Shown one piece after another: positions 44,516 through 53,979 of a stretch of DNA of 64,000 nucleotides. Origin of the DNA: JACMNW01 sp031406155 (GTDB lineage Bacteria; Pseudomonadota; Alphaproteobacteria; Rhodobacterales; Rhodobacteraceae); contig JANOGW010000078.1 of the NCBI GenBank assembly GCA_031406155.1, positions 62,001 through 126,000 on the forward strand, in the 5' to 3' direction. Each line of letters starts with the position of its first letter. The first letter of the stretch is position 1. Under the pieces are notes generated by a model. That model ran no database searches and was not told the origin of the DNA. It worked only from the letters and a program-made list of their open reading frames with translations. The position numbers and the translations under genes are program-made.

Positions 44516-45913
44516 CTATTTCAGCGCCTTGACGAGGCGCGTGAAATCATCGCCGCGCGCCTCAAAATCGGCATACTGATCAAAACTCGCCGCTGCCGGG
44601 GCCAGCAAGACCACTTCACCCGCCGCCGCTTCTGCTGCGGCCGCTTTCACCGCCTGTTCCATCGTTTCACAGATTTCGAACGGGGTGTTTTCCAGCTGCT
44701 TGGAAAACTCGACCGCCGATTGTCCGATCAGATAGGCCTTCACCACCGACCCCAGATGGGGGGAGAGCGCCGAAATTCCGCCTTCCTTGGCCACTCCGCC
44801 AGCGATCCATCGGATTTTCGGAAAGGCCTGCAAAGCCTTTTCCGCCGCATCCACATTCGTGGCTTTGCTGTCGTTCACATAACGGACACCGTTCATCTGG
44901 GCCACCGTCTGGCTGCGATGCGGCAGACCGGCAAAGCTGTGAAACGCCGCCTCGATCAGCTTTGGCCCGATGCCAAGCGCCCGCACCGCCGCGAAGGCGG
45001 CACAGGCATTTTGATGATTATGCGCACCCGGCAATCCCCCTACTTCGCGCAGATCGATCGACGCCACCTGTTTGCCGCGCCGCCATTCCGACAAGAACCC
45101 CTTTCTCGCAAACACTGACCAGCCGAAGCCTTCCAGCTTGGTGCCCGACGACACCCGGATCACCCGGTCATCCTGCGGCCCTTCGGCCAGTTGTCCCGCC
45201 AGATACCTGCCCTCGATCTCGTCCACCCCGATCACCGCGCGGTCGGGCCCGCCTTCGGCAAACAGCCGGCGCTTGGCCGCGAAATAGCCGCCCATGCCGC
45301 CGTGCCTGTTCAGGTGGTCCTGCGAGAGGTTGGTGAAAACCGCAACGTCGGGTGTCAGGCTGCGGGCAAGATCGGTCTGATAAGACGACAGTTCCAGCAC
45401 CACCACCTCGCCATCCTGCGCGGGGTCCAGATCAAGGGCACCGCGCCCGATATTGCCGCCCATCTGCACCGGGCGTCCCGTCTCGGCCAGAATGTGCTGG
45501 ACCAGCGCCGTGGTGGTGGATTTGCCGTTCGATCCGGTGATGCAGACCACGCGCGGGGCGATGTCGAAATCATCCCAGTCCGGGGTGGCGTAGCTGCGAA
45601 AGAACAGCCCGATGTCATTGTCAAGCGGGATGCCAGCGTCTAGCGCGACCGCAATCACCGGGTGCGGGCTTGGGTAAAGATGCGGAATGCCGGGGCTGAC
45701 GATCAGGGCTGCCACGCCATCAAATGCGCCGCTGCGGGAAAGGTCGCGGGTGGCGAAGCCTTCGGTTTCGGCGTGGACACGGGCGTCGGGGTTATCGTCC
45801 CACAACACCGGGTCGGCACCGCCAGCCTTCAAGGCCCGCGCGGCGGCAAGACCTGACCGCCCGAGGCCAACAACGGCGACCGTCCGGCCTGCAAAGCCTT
45901 GCACTGGAATCAT
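44516..45913 (-). CDS. murD: UDP-N-acetylmuramoyl-L-alanine--D-glutamate ligase
   Basis: Adds D-glutamate to UDP-MurNAc-L-Ala in the cytosolic phase of peptidoglycan synthesis. The 465-residue Mur ligase shows VAVVGLGRSGLAAARALKAGG at the N-terminus, CITGSNGKSTTTALVQHIL (ATP loop), MGGNIGRGALDL, LELSSYQTD, and LSQDHLNRHGGMGGYFAAK. The C-terminal GLPHRSQTVAQMNGVRYVNDSKATN and FDQYADFEARGDDF blocks complete the set. It is the last gene in the dcw run and is separated from mraY by an inserted chaC gene. Confidence 0.97.
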   Translation of the reverse strand: MIPVQGFAGRTVAVVGLGRSGLAAARALKAGGADPVLWDDNPDARVHAETEGFATRDLSRSGAFDGVAALIVSPGIPHLYPSPHPVIAVALDAGIPLDNDIGLFFRSYATPDWDDFDIAPRVVCITGSNGKSTTTALVQHILAETGRPVQMGGNIGRGALDLDPAQDGEVVVLELSSYQTDLARSLTPDVAVFTNLSQDHLNRHGGMGGYFAAKRRLFAEGGPDRAVIGVDEIEGRYLAGQLAEGPQDDRVIRVSSGTKLEGFGWSVFARKGFLSEWRRGKQVASIDLREVGGLPGAHNHQNACAAFAAVRALGIGPKLIEAAFHSFAGLPHRSQTVAQMNGVRYVNDSKATNVDAAEKALQAFPKIRWIAGGVAKEGGISALSPHLGSVVKAYLIGQSAVEFSKQLENTPFEICETMEQAVKAAAAEAAAGEVVLLAPAAASFDQYADFEARGDDFTRLVKALK

Positions 45914-45997
45914 CTGACCACCCCTTTTTTGCCCGTCCGGACAATGCCTGCCCCACAGGCCGACCGCAAGCGGGGCAACTGACCGTCAGGGGGGAAG

Positions 45998-46717
45998 CTA
46001 TGGCGTCGGGGCCTCGTGCGGTGGATTTTCCAGCCAGTCCGCAACCAGTTCCTGCACTTTCCATAAATAGCGGTCGTGGATGCCGCGCTGTTCAAGATGG
46101 GTGATCGTGCTGAGCAGGTAGTCGGCCATTGATCCACGTTCACCCGAAGCCGTGGCGAGTGCCTTGACCACTTCTTCGGTCGTCAGACCCGGCAGGTAGG
46201 CCGGGCTTTGGCGACTGATCGGAAAGGCCAGGGCGCGCAGCGGGCCCTGATCGGTTCGCACATTCACCCAACGGGCGGGCTCCGTGGTGCGCTTCAGCGG
46301 CATTTCGCGGTGCAGAAGCTTCTGCAGATTGGCATGGACTGCATCCTTGGGCAGCCGGAAAACCACCCCCCGGCACGACCCGCCGCGATCCATCGCCAGC
46401 ATGATGCCGGGGCGTTCGGGGGTGCCGCGATAAATGCGGACCCAGCCCAAGCAAAATGATCGGTGCCATCCCGGCGCAGTGCCGAGGCGTTCTTCGTCAA
46501 AGTCGAAATCCGGGTTCCAGATCAAGGATCCATAGGCAAAGATCCAGACCTCGCCCGACGGCGGCGTGCCTGTCAGCAGGGCCGCCACCGCGTTGTCATA
46601 GTCCGCGTCCGTGGGGCGATCGGTCCGGCCTACCAGCCGTCCGGTCTCGCCGGTGTAGGGCAGCACGCGGGCGACGAGGTCGACAGTCAGGCGCATCTGG
46701 CGTAGCTTTGGCGGCAT
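45998..46717 (-). CDS. chaC: Glutathione-specific gamma-glutamylcyclotransferase (ChaC-like), inside dcw cluster
   Basis: ChaC proteins release 5-oxoproline from glutathione's gamma-glutamyl group. The 239-residue protein has the family start VWIFAYGSLIWNPDFDFDE (YGSLxW substrate loop), HRSFCLGWVRIYRGTPERPG, MLAMDRGGSCRGVVFRL, the REM segment in LLHREMPLKRT with the catalytic glutamate, and the tail LSTITHLEQRGIHDRYLWKVQ. ATG 46717 follows GAGG at good spacing; the ATG at 46783 has no ribosome site. It lies between mraY and murD, where no such gene is expected in the canonical cluster. A coupling of glutathione turnover to wall synthesis cannot be concluded. Confidence 0.9.
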   Translation of the reverse strand: MPPKLRQMRLTVDLVARVLPYTGETGRLVGRTDRPTDADYDNAVAALLTGTPPSGEVWIFAYGSLIWNPDFDFDEERLGTAPGWHRSFCLGWVRIYRGTPERPGIMLAMDRGGSCRGVVFRLPKDAVHANLQKLLHREMPLKRTTEPARWVNVRTDQGPLRALAFPISRQSPAYLPGLTTEEVVKALATASGERGSMADYLLSTITHLEQRGIHDRYLWKVQELVADWLENPPHEAPTP

Positions 46718-46802
46718 ATAGGGCCTCAGATTTGGCTCATTTTGCCCGAAAGACGCCGTGTCATCAAGACCAGACCGTGCCATCGGCGATCTGACGAACC
46801 GG

Positions 46803-47885
46803 TCAGCGCACCTTCAGCGTCGCCAATCCGATCAGCGCGAGGATCAGCGATATAATCCAGAACCGGATCACGATCTGCGGCTCTGACCAGCCGCGTTTTT
46901 CGAAATGATGGTGGATCGGGGCCATCAGGAACACCCGCCGACCAGTGCGTTTATAATAGAGGACCTGAATGATCACGGACAGCGCCTCTACCACGAACAG
47001 GCCGCCGACGATGGCAAGAACGACCTCGTGCTTGATGCACACGGCGATTGCCCCCAGCGCGCCGCCAAGGGCGAGGCTGCCGGTGTCGCCCATGAACACG
47101 GCGGCGGGCGGGGCGTTGTACCACAAGAACCCAAGCCCGCCACCGATCAGGGCAGAGGAAAAGATCAGCAATTCGCCGGTACCAGCCACGAAATGCACGC
47201 CCAGATAATCCGAAAAGTTGAAGTTGCCGACGACATAGGCGATCACCCCCAGAGTACCGCCCGCGATCATCACCGGCATGATGGCCAGACCGTCAAGCCC
47301 GTCGGTCAGGTTGACGGAATTGGCCGAACCGACGATCACGATCATGCCGAAGGGCACGAAGAACATGCCAAGATTGACGAGGGTGTTCTTCAGGAACGGC
47401 AAGGCAAGCTGGTTGGTCAGTTCAGGCGGATGAAAGCGCGCGGCGGCGTAGCAGGCAAGCCCGGCAATGATCAGGCCCAGAATGAACCGAACACGCGACG
47501 AGACGCCGTTGGAGGTCTGCTTGGTGACCTTGGCATAGTCATCGGCAAAACCGATCAGCCCGAACGCGGCGGTCACCAGCACCACGATCCAGACATAGGG
47601 GCTGTCAAGGCGTGCCCAAAGCAGAGTGGAAATCACCAGCGCCGACAAGATCAACAGGCCCCCCATGGTGGGCGTTCCGGCCTTGGCGAAATGGCTTTGC
47701 GGGCCGTCTTCGCGGATCGGCTGGCCCCTGCCCTGCTTGCGGCGCAACAGGTTGATCAGCGGTTTGCCAAAAATAAAGCCGAAAATCAGCGCGGTGAAAA
47801 ACGCACCACCAGCCCGAAACGTGATGTAGCGAAATAGGTTGAACGCGTCACCGCCATCCGAGAATTGGGTCAACAGATACAGCAT
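46803..47885 (-). CDS. mraY: Phospho-N-acetylmuramoyl-pentapeptide transferase
   Basis: Transfers phospho-MurNAc-pentapeptide to undecaprenyl phosphate to form lipid I in the inner membrane. The 360-residue polytopic protein has the family marks: FGKPLINLLRRKQGRGQPIR, SHFAKAGTPTMGGLLIL, IGFADDYAKV (catalytic DD pair), VGSANSVNLTDGLDGLA, FMGDTGSLALGG, and the cytosolic loop MAPIHHHFEKRGWSE. Its ATG directly adjoins the murF stop codon (TGAATG). Confidence 0.97.
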   Translation of the reverse strand: MLYLLTQFSDGGDAFNLFRYITFRAGGAFFTALIFGFIFGKPLINLLRRKQGRGQPIREDGPQSHFAKAGTPTMGGLLILSALVISTLLWARLDSPYVWIVVLVTAAFGLIGFADDYAKVTKQTSNGVSSRVRFILGLIIAGLACYAAARFHPPELTNQLALPFLKNTLVNLGMFFVPFGMIVIVGSANSVNLTDGLDGLAIMPVMIAGGTLGVIAYVVGNFNFSDYLGVHFVAGTGELLIFSSALIGGGLGFLWYNAPPAAVFMGDTGSLALGGALGAIAVCIKHEVVLAIVGGLFVVEALSVIIQVLYYKRTGRRVFLMAPIHHHFEKRGWSEPQIVIRFWIISLILALIGLATLKVR

Positions 47886-49331
47886 TCACTCGGTCCTTTG
47901 ATGGGGTGCGGGCTGGCCTTGCCCCAGTTTGCGCAAAACGTCAACGATCAGACTGACCTTCGACCCCTTCGATCCCTTGACCAACACGATATCGCCCGCA
48001 TCAACCAGATGGCGCGCGCGCGGTGCGATCTCGGCTGCGGTTTCGGCCCATTCGCCACGCTGGGTGCGTGGCAGCGCCTTCCAGAGCGCCCGCATGCGTG
48101 GCCCGATGCAATGGATGGTGCCGATGGTGTTCAGGCCGGGATGGCCCGCAACGGCAAGATGCAGATCGGCCTCGGTCGGGCCTAGTTCCAGCATGTCGCC
48201 AAGTATCGCGATGCGGCGGCCCGCGCCGATGCGACCGACGCCGTTTTCCGGCTGGGCGGCGATCAGCACATCAAGGCTGGCGGCCATCGAGGCGGGATTG
48301 GCGTTGAAGGCATCATCGATCAGATCAAATCCGTTGTGATCGACCAGATCAAGGATGATGCGTTCGCGCGTACCCCGGCCCACAGGGGGCAACCAATGGC
48401 CGATGTCGATGGCCACGATGGTGGGATCGCACCCCAGCACCTCGGCCACTGCCATTACGCCAAGCGCGTTTAGCGCAAAGTGTCGTCCCGGCGACATGAC
48501 CTTGAACAGAACCGGTGCGCCCCGCCGTGTCGCCTGCACGATGGTGGACTTGTCGGTCAACCGACTTTGGTCAAGGCGGTAATCGGCATTTGCCGATGCG
48601 CCGAACAAGGTGATCTTAGCGTGGCAGGCCTGAGCCTTGGCCAACAGGATCGGCGTGACCGCAAGGTCCGCCGGAAGAATGGCATGGCCGCCGGGTAGTA
48701 ACCCGTCGAGGATCGCCGCCTTCTCACGGGCAATGCCCGCGATGTCGTCAAACGCCTCCAAATGTGCGGCGGCCACGGTGGTGATCATCGCCACGTCAAG
48801 TTGCGCCAGGCGGGCGAGCGGGGCAATCTCGCCCGGGTGGTTCATGCCAATCTCGATCACGGCAAAATCTGCATCGGCGGGCATGCGCGCCAGTGTCAGG
48901 GGCACGCCCCAGTGGTTGTTGTAGCTGGCCTCTGCGGCATGCACGCGGCCTTTGGCCCCCAGCACGACACGCAGCATCTCCTTGGTCGAGGTTTTGCCGA
49001 CGGACCCGGTTACCCCGACGACCTTTGCCTTGGTGCGGGCACGGGCGGCGGCACCAAGGGCCACCAGTGCCGCCAGCACGTCAGGCACGATCAGCAACGG
49101 GGCATCTGCGGCCAAGTCCGGCGGGCGGCGGCTGACCAGCGCGGCGGCAGCACCGCGTTGCAGCGCGGATGCGACAAAATCATGCCCATCGCGCTGGTCG
49201 GTCAGGGCGACGAACAGATCGCCCGGCGCAAGTGTCCGCGTGTCGATGGACACGCCCGAGGCATACCAGTCAGTGGTGGATTGCCCGCCCGTTGCGGCAG
49301 CAGCATCGGTCGATGTCCACAGAACCTGCAT
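47886..49331 (-). CDS. murF: UDP-N-acetylmuramoyl-tripeptide--D-alanyl-D-alanine ligase
   Basis: Adds the D-Ala-D-Ala dipeptide to the UDP-MurNAc tripeptide. The 481-residue protein has GVSIDTRTLAPGDLFVALTD at the N-terminus, KVVGVTGSVGKTSTKEMLR (ATP loop), SYNNHWGVPLTLARMP, EIGMNHPGEIAPLARLAQ, and ILDLVDHNGFDLIDDAFNANPASM, all typical of MurF. GDMLELGPTEADLH is in the C-terminal domain. Its ATG overlaps the murE stop by one base (TGATG). Confidence 0.97.
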   Translation of the reverse strand: MQVLWTSTDAAAATGGQSTTDWYASGVSIDTRTLAPGDLFVALTDQRDGHDFVASALQRGAAAALVSRRPPDLAADAPLLIVPDVLAALVALGAAARARTKAKVVGVTGSVGKTSTKEMLRVVLGAKGRVHAAEASYNNHWGVPLTLARMPADADFAVIEIGMNHPGEIAPLARLAQLDVAMITTVAAAHLEAFDDIAGIAREKAAILDGLLPGGHAILPADLAVTPILLAKAQACHAKITLFGASANADYRLDQSRLTDKSTIVQATRRGAPVLFKVMSPGRHFALNALGVMAVAEVLGCDPTIVAIDIGHWLPPVGRGTRERIILDLVDHNGFDLIDDAFNANPASMAASLDVLIAAQPENGVGRIGAGRRIAILGDMLELGPTEADLHLAVAGHPGLNTIGTIHCIGPRMRALWKALPRTQRGEWAETAAEIAPRARHLVDAGDIVLVKGSKGSKVSLIVDVLRKLGQGQPAPHQRTE

Positions 49332-50812
49332 CAGATCACCCCATCAAGGGCCGCGACCGCAACGCTTGCCTGTTCCACGTCGTCAAAGGGATAAACACTG
49401 CCCGCGATGGTCTGCCCGGACTCGTGGCCCTTGCCCGCGATCAGCAGCGCGTCGCCCGAACCAAGTGCGTCGACGCCCAGCAGGATCGCCTCCGCCCGGT
49501 CACCAACCTCGTTCGCATCGGGGCAGGATGCCATGATGGCGGCGCGGATCGTGGCGGGGTTTTCGGAACGCGGATTGTCATCGGTGACAAACAGCACATC
49601 GGCATGGTCGCGCGCGGCAGCCCCCATGAGCGGGCGCTTGGCTGTATCACGGTCACCGCCGGCCCCGAACACCACCACGATGCGGCCCATCACATGCGGG
49701 CGCAGCGCCTTCAGCGCGGTTTGCAGCGCGTCGGGGGTATGCGCGTAATCAACAAAGACCGCAGCCCCATTGGCGCGGCGTGCGGCCAGTTGCATGCGCC
49801 CGCGCACGCCTTGCAACTGCGGCAATACCGCAAAAACCTCGCGTGCAGGGGCACCCGAGGCGACGACAAGCCCCGCGGCAAGCGCCACATTGTCGGCCTG
49901 AAACCCGCCGATCAGGGGCAGGCGCAGCTGATGCGGCTGATCCGCCCACGAAAACCGCAGATCCTGCCCGGTGGCATCAAACCGCTGGTCCAGCAGGCGC
50001 AGATCAACCCCCGCGCGATGGCCGATTGTGATCGTCCTTTGGCCGCGCGCATTTGCGATGGCGGCGATATCGCTGCCGCGCGGATCGTCCAGATTGATCA
50101 CGGCCACGCCATCATCGGGCAGAACACGGTCAAAAAGCCCGGCCTTTGCGGCGAAATACGCGTCGAAAGTCTTGTGATAATCCAGATGATCTTGCGTGAA
50201 ATTGGTGAAACCGGCCGCTTTCAGGCGCACGCCGTCAAGGCGGCGCTGGTCAAGCCCGTGCGAGGACGCCTCCATCGCGGCATGGGTCACGCCTGCGCGC
50301 GCGGCCTCGGCCAGCAGTCGGTGCAGGGTGATGGGTTCGGGCGTGGTGTGCGGGCTGGGGGCGTGCCACGCGCCTTCGACCCCGGTGGTGCCGATGTTGA
50401 TCGCAGCATGGCCCAGCGCCATCCAGATCTGGCGGGTAAAATTCGCGACCGAGGTTTTGCCGTTGGTGCCAGTGACGGCGACAATGCAATCGGGCTGTCC
50501 GCCGAACCACAGGGCGGCGGCATAGGCCAGCGCCTGCCGGGGGTCCTGCACGACAACGACCGCCACCTGCGCGCCTGCCAGAACACCCGCCGCGAGTTGC
50601 GCGCCCAACGGATCGGTCAACACCGCCCCTGCCCCCATGCGCACCGCATACTGGATGAATTCGGCCCCATGCACCGTAGCTCCTGGAAGCGCCGCAAACA
50701 GCATGCCGGGTTTCACGGCGCGGCTGTCAACGGCCAGACCGGTCACGGCAGCCTCGCGTGCCCCGCGGGCGGTCAGTCCAAGGTCTGCAAGGCTGCGTGC
50801 CGTGTCCGCCAT
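49331..50812 (-). CDS. murE: UDP-N-acetylmuramoyl-L-alanyl-D-glutamate--2,6-diaminopimelate ligase
   Basis: Adds the third residue of the stem peptide. The 493-residue protein has LAVDSRAVKPGMLFAALPG, the ATP loop VTGTNGKTSVANFTRQIW, MEASSHGLDQRRLDG, FTNFTQDHLDYHKTFDAYF (with carbamylated-lysine region), and FVDYAHTPDALQTALKAL. The motif DDNPRSENPATI matches the DNPR box that selects meso-diaminopimelate, so the wall should be of the DAP type. It is 19 bp downstream of ftsI. Confidence 0.97.
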   Translation of the reverse strand: MADTARSLADLGLTARGAREAAVTGLAVDSRAVKPGMLFAALPGATVHGAEFIQYAVRMGAGAVLTDPLGAQLAAGVLAGAQVAVVVVQDPRQALAYAAALWFGGQPDCIVAVTGTNGKTSVANFTRQIWMALGHAAINIGTTGVEGAWHAPSPHTTPEPITLHRLLAEAARAGVTHAAMEASSHGLDQRRLDGVRLKAAGFTNFTQDHLDYHKTFDAYFAAKAGLFDRVLPDDGVAVINLDDPRGSDIAAIANARGQRTITIGHRAGVDLRLLDQRFDATGQDLRFSWADQPHQLRLPLIGGFQADNVALAAGLVVASGAPAREVFAVLPQLQGVRGRMQLAARRANGAAVFVDYAHTPDALQTALKALRPHVMGRIVVVFGAGGDRDTAKRPLMGAAARDHADVLFVTDDNPRSENPATIRAAIMASCPDANEVGDRAEAILLGVDALGSGDALLIAGKGHESGQTIAGSVYPFDDVEQASVAVAALDGVI

Positions 50813-50831
50813 CTTATCCTCAACTCGCAGA

Positions 50832-52619
50832 TCAGTTCGAAACGGCTGTTAGCCTATCAAGCGGTATGGCTTCAACCTCTGGTCGCAAGCCGAGCAGAGG
50901 TGCCGTGCGGCGAATGATTTCGGCGGCGACGGGGACCGACGTCCAGCCCGCAGTGCGGCGCGGCTCGTCGCCCGACGTTTCGATCGGCTCGTCAAGAGTG
51001 ACGATCAGCACATAGGCCGGATCATTGGCCGGAAAGATGGAGGCGAAAGTGTTGATGACCTTGTCGTCATAGTAGCCACCGCCCTTCTTTGGCTTGTCCG
51101 CCGTCCCCGTCTTGCCAGCTACAAAATAGCCCGGAACATCACCCAGACTGGCCGTGCCATCGGTCACCACGCGGCGCAGCATGGTCACGGCGGCCTTGGC
51201 GGTGGCCGCACTCATCACGCGCGGGCCTTGCTGGCGGGTTTCGCTGTGCAGCAGGGTCGGCTTCACCGAGGTGCCGCCATTCGCGATTGTCGCATAGGCG
51301 GCGGCGAGGTTCATCGGACTGGACGAAATGCCCTGCCCGTAGGCTGCTGTTATCGTTACAATTTCCGGCCATCTTTTGGGGATAAGCGGCTTGCCGGTGC
51401 GGGCCTCGACCACCTCGATAGGCGAGGCATCAAGGAGACCAAGCGCCGTCAAAAAGGCCTTTTGCCTGACACCACCGATCAGCAGCGCGATCCGGCCGGT
51501 GCCGACGTTTGATGATTTGGTGATGATGTCAGATACAGACAGCAGCGGCCCGTAATTCTTGCCTTCGAACTCATTAATCTTGAAGCGCCCCATGCGCAGG
51601 GGCGGGGTCACATCGAACATGGTTGACGGATTGACCAGACCCAATTCCATCGCCTGAGCCACCGCAAAAATCTTGTAGGTCGAGCCGAGTTCATACACGC
51701 CCTGAACCGCGCGGTTGAACAGCGGGCTGTCACCGGGATCGCCCGAAACCGGCAAGCTGGGGCGGTTGTTCGGATCGAACGTCGGCAACGAGGCCAAGCT
51801 TACAATCTCACCCGTATGAACATCCATCAGAATTGCGGCTGCCCCCTTGGCATTCATCATCTGCATGCCGGTGGACAGCACCTCTTCGATGGTAGCCTGA
51901 ATGGTCAGATCAAGCGACAGGGTCAGCGGCGTACCTGCCTGTCCCGGATCGCGCAGGCGGGCATCCATCGCCTTTTCGATCCCGGCAGTGCCGATCACTT
52001 CGGCCGATTGCACGCCTTCGGCCCCGAAACTGGCGCCACCCAGAACATGGGCTGCCAGCGTACCATTGGGGTAAAGGCGCATTTCGCGCGGGCCGAACAG
52101 CAGGCCGGGATCGCCGATATCATGCACCCTTTGCATCTGTTCGGGGCTCAGTACGCGGCGCAACCACATGAAACTGCGCCCGTCGGTCAGGCGGCGGTGC
52201 AGATCGGCCTCGATCATGTCGGGGAAGATGGCCGCCACTTCGCGCGCCACGCGGGCCGGATCGACCATGTCCTTGGGCTGGGCGTAAAGCGCGTAGGTTT
52301 GCAGGTTGGTCGCCAGCACCCGGCCATTGCGATCCGTGATATCGCCGCGTTGGGCCAGGATCGGCGCACCGGACGCGCGCACCTGGGCCTCTTCTGGTTC
52401 CGATGCGGCCAGCATACCCATCCGGGTGCCGATCAGCGAGAACGCCGCAAAGAACGCGAGCCCCAGAAACAGCAGGCGCACTTCGGCGCGGGCGCGGGCC
52501 TTGTCGCGGGTTGCCTCGTGCCGCAGGCGCAGGTTCTCGCGTTCGATCTTGTCGGGATTTTCGCCTTTCAGGCGGGCCGACAGGATACGGGCAAGCGGTC
52601 GCAGCGGGGTACGGGTCAT
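50832..52619 (-). CDS. ftsI: Peptidoglycan D,D-transpeptidase FtsI (PBP3)
   Basis: Septal transpeptidase that cross-links peptidoglycan at the division site. The 595-residue protein has a cytosolic N-terminus (1-50), one membrane helix (about 51-70, LLFLGLAFFAAFSLIGTRMG), then a pedestal domain (RGDITDRNGRVLATNL). In the transpeptidase domain the motifs are in ELGSTYKIFAVAQAMELG (SxxK), ITKSSNVGTGRIAL (SxN), and YFVAGKTGTADKPKKGGGYY (KTG). The start overlaps the ftsL stop as ATGA, so ftsL and ftsI are coupled. Confidence 0.97.
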   Translation of the reverse strand: MTRTPLRPLARILSARLKGENPDKIERENLRLRHEATRDKARARAEVRLLFLGLAFFAAFSLIGTRMGMLAASEPEEAQVRASGAPILAQRGDITDRNGRVLATNLQTYALYAQPKDMVDPARVAREVAAIFPDMIEADLHRRLTDGRSFMWLRRVLSPEQMQRVHDIGDPGLLFGPREMRLYPNGTLAAHVLGGASFGAEGVQSAEVIGTAGIEKAMDARLRDPGQAGTPLTLSLDLTIQATIEEVLSTGMQMMNAKGAAAILMDVHTGEIVSLASLPTFDPNNRPSLPVSGDPGDSPLFNRAVQGVYELGSTYKIFAVAQAMELGLVNPSTMFDVTPPLRMGRFKINEFEGKNYGPLLSVSDIITKSSNVGTGRIALLIGGVRQKAFLTALGLLDASPIEVVEARTGKPLIPKRWPEIVTITAAYGQGISSSPMNLAAAYATIANGGTSVKPTLLHSETRQQGPRVMSAATAKAAVTMLRRVVTDGTASLGDVPGYFVAGKTGTADKPKKGGGYYDDKVINTFASIFPANDPAYVLIVTLDEPIETSGDEPRRTAGWTSVPVAAEIIRRTAPLLGLRPEVEAIPLDRLTAVSN

Positions 52620-52975
52620 GGCAGGGTTCCTTGCGTGCCACCCACATCGACGGCGTCCGATACGGCCAGCATTCCAGCGGGGAATGTGGATGGCGGATAG
52701 GCGGTCTGATCGACCTGCCCGAACTGTTCGGGTTCCAGCGGCAAAAGACCAAGACGATCATAATTCAGCGCTGTCAGATCACGCAAGCGGTCGGGGCGGT
52801 TGAGATAGGCCCATTCGGCATTCTGGATCGACAGCGCCTCGCGCAGCGCGGTGATTTCACGTTGCAGATCCGTGACGTTGCGCAACGCCCGCTGGGTGGC
52901 GTAGTTTTCGCGGTACGCCCAGAAAGCCAACGCCATAACGGCCATGAAGGTGGCAACGTACAGCACCGGGCGCAT
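52616..52975 (-). CDS. ftsL: Cell division protein FtsL
   Basis: A 119-residue bitopic protein of the divisome FtsQLB complex. A short cytosolic start (MRPVLY) precedes one membrane helix (VATFMAVMALAFWAYREN, about residues 5-22). A periplasmic coiled coil follows (about 25-60: LRNVTDLQREITALREALSIQNAEWAYLNRPDRL, ending in the NRPDRL box common to alphaproteobacterial FtsL). Identity rests on layout and on position between rsmH and ftsI; its own sequence is weakly conserved in the family. It overlaps rsmH by one base (TGATG). Confidence 0.9.
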   Translation of the reverse strand: MRPVLYVATFMAVMALAFWAYRENYATQRALRNVTDLQREITALREALSIQNAEWAYLNRPDRLRDLTALNYDRLGLLPLEPEQFGQVDQTAYPPSTFPAGMLAVSDAVDVGGTQGTLP

Positions 52976-53979
52976 CAGCGGCGTCCTTTCGTGGGTGTCT
53001 GTGGAACAGCAATGGTGGCTGGATCAAGCGCTTGAGCGGGCACTGCGGTGCGCCGGGCAATGCGCAATTTGGCCGACCGCGAGCGTGGATTTGCCGCCAG
53101 TTCGCCTGCGTCCGGGGCCACGGCACGGCGGGTAACCAGATCGAAGCGTGCAGCGTCTTCTGCACGCGCGGGCGCATAGCGGTTGGCATGCGCCTCGCCA
53201 CCCGAGGCAAGCTGGAAATACCGCTTCACGATGCGATCTTCCAGCGAATGAAAGGTGACAACCGCCAGTAGCCCACCCGGTTTCAGCGCCCGTTCGGCGG
53301 CGGCAAGACCTGCGGCGAGTTCGGAAAACTCGGCGTTCACCGCGATCCGGATGGCCTGGAAGCTGCGGGTGGCGGGGTGGCTTTGCCCCGGCTTGGGGCG
53401 TGGAAGGCAGCGCGCGACAAGTTCGGCCAGCCGCAGAGTGGTGGTGATCGGTTGGATGGCGCGGGCCGTTACAATGGCGTGGGCGATGCGGCGCGAAGCA
53501 CGTTCTTCGCCGTAGTGATAGAGGATATCGGCGAGGTGTTCTTCGCTGGCAGTGTTCACCAGATCGGCGGCGGTCGGGCCATCGGCAGCCATGCGCATAT
53601 CCAAGGGGCCGTCTTTCGCAAAAGAGAACCCGCGCTGCGCCTGATCCAATTGCATCGACGACACGCCAAGATCAAGAACCACACCGTCCAGCGGCTCGGC
53701 GGCAAGGGTGTCGAGGTTGGAAAACGTGCCCTGCACTAGACGCAGCCGATTGCCATAGGGTGCAGCCCAGCTTTCGGCTATCTGTAACGCAAATGGATCG
53801 CGGTCGATGCCGATCACGCCATCGGCGCCGGCTTCCAGCAGGGCGCGGGCATAACCGCCGGCGCCAAGCGTGCCGTCAAGCCAAAGGCCCCGCACCGGGG
53901 CAACGGCCGCAAGAAGCGGTTGCAGAAGAACCGGGATATGGGGGTCACGGGCAGGAACTGTGTCGCGGGGATGCATCAC
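52975..53979 (-). CDS. rsmH: 16S rRNA (cytosine1402-N4)-methyltransferase
   Basis: Methylates the exocyclic amine of C1402 in the ribosomal P site. The 334-residue protein has HIPVLLQPLLAAVAPVRGLW, the SAM-binding LDGTLGAGGYARALLEAGADG, GIDRDPFALQIAE, DGVVLDLGVSSMQLDQAQRGFSF, GPLDMRM, and the GGLLAVVTFHSLEDRIVKRYF block near the end, which are all typical. It lies between mraZ and ftsL with a 4-base overlap (ATGA) to mraZ. Confidence 0.97.
   Translation of the reverse strand: MMHPRDTVPARDPHIPVLLQPLLAAVAPVRGLWLDGTLGAGGYARALLEAGADGVIGIDRDPFALQIAESWAAPYGNRLRLVQGTFSNLDTLAAEPLDGVVLDLGVSSMQLDQAQRGFSFAKDGPLDMRMAADGPTAADLVNTASEEHLADILYHYGEERASRRIAHAIVTARAIQPITTTLRLAELVARCLPRPKPGQSHPATRSFQAIRIAVNAEFSELAAGLAAAERALKPGGLLAVVTFHSLEDRIVKRYFQLASGGEAHANRYAPARAEDAARFDLVTRRAVAPDAGELAANPRSRSAKLRIARRTAVPAQALDPATIAVPQTPTKGRR

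Noticed and set aside
46718..46783. Longer N-terminus for chaC starting at 46783
   Set aside because: The extra 22 residues are polar and unlike ChaC proteins, and ATG 46717 has a good GAGG site.
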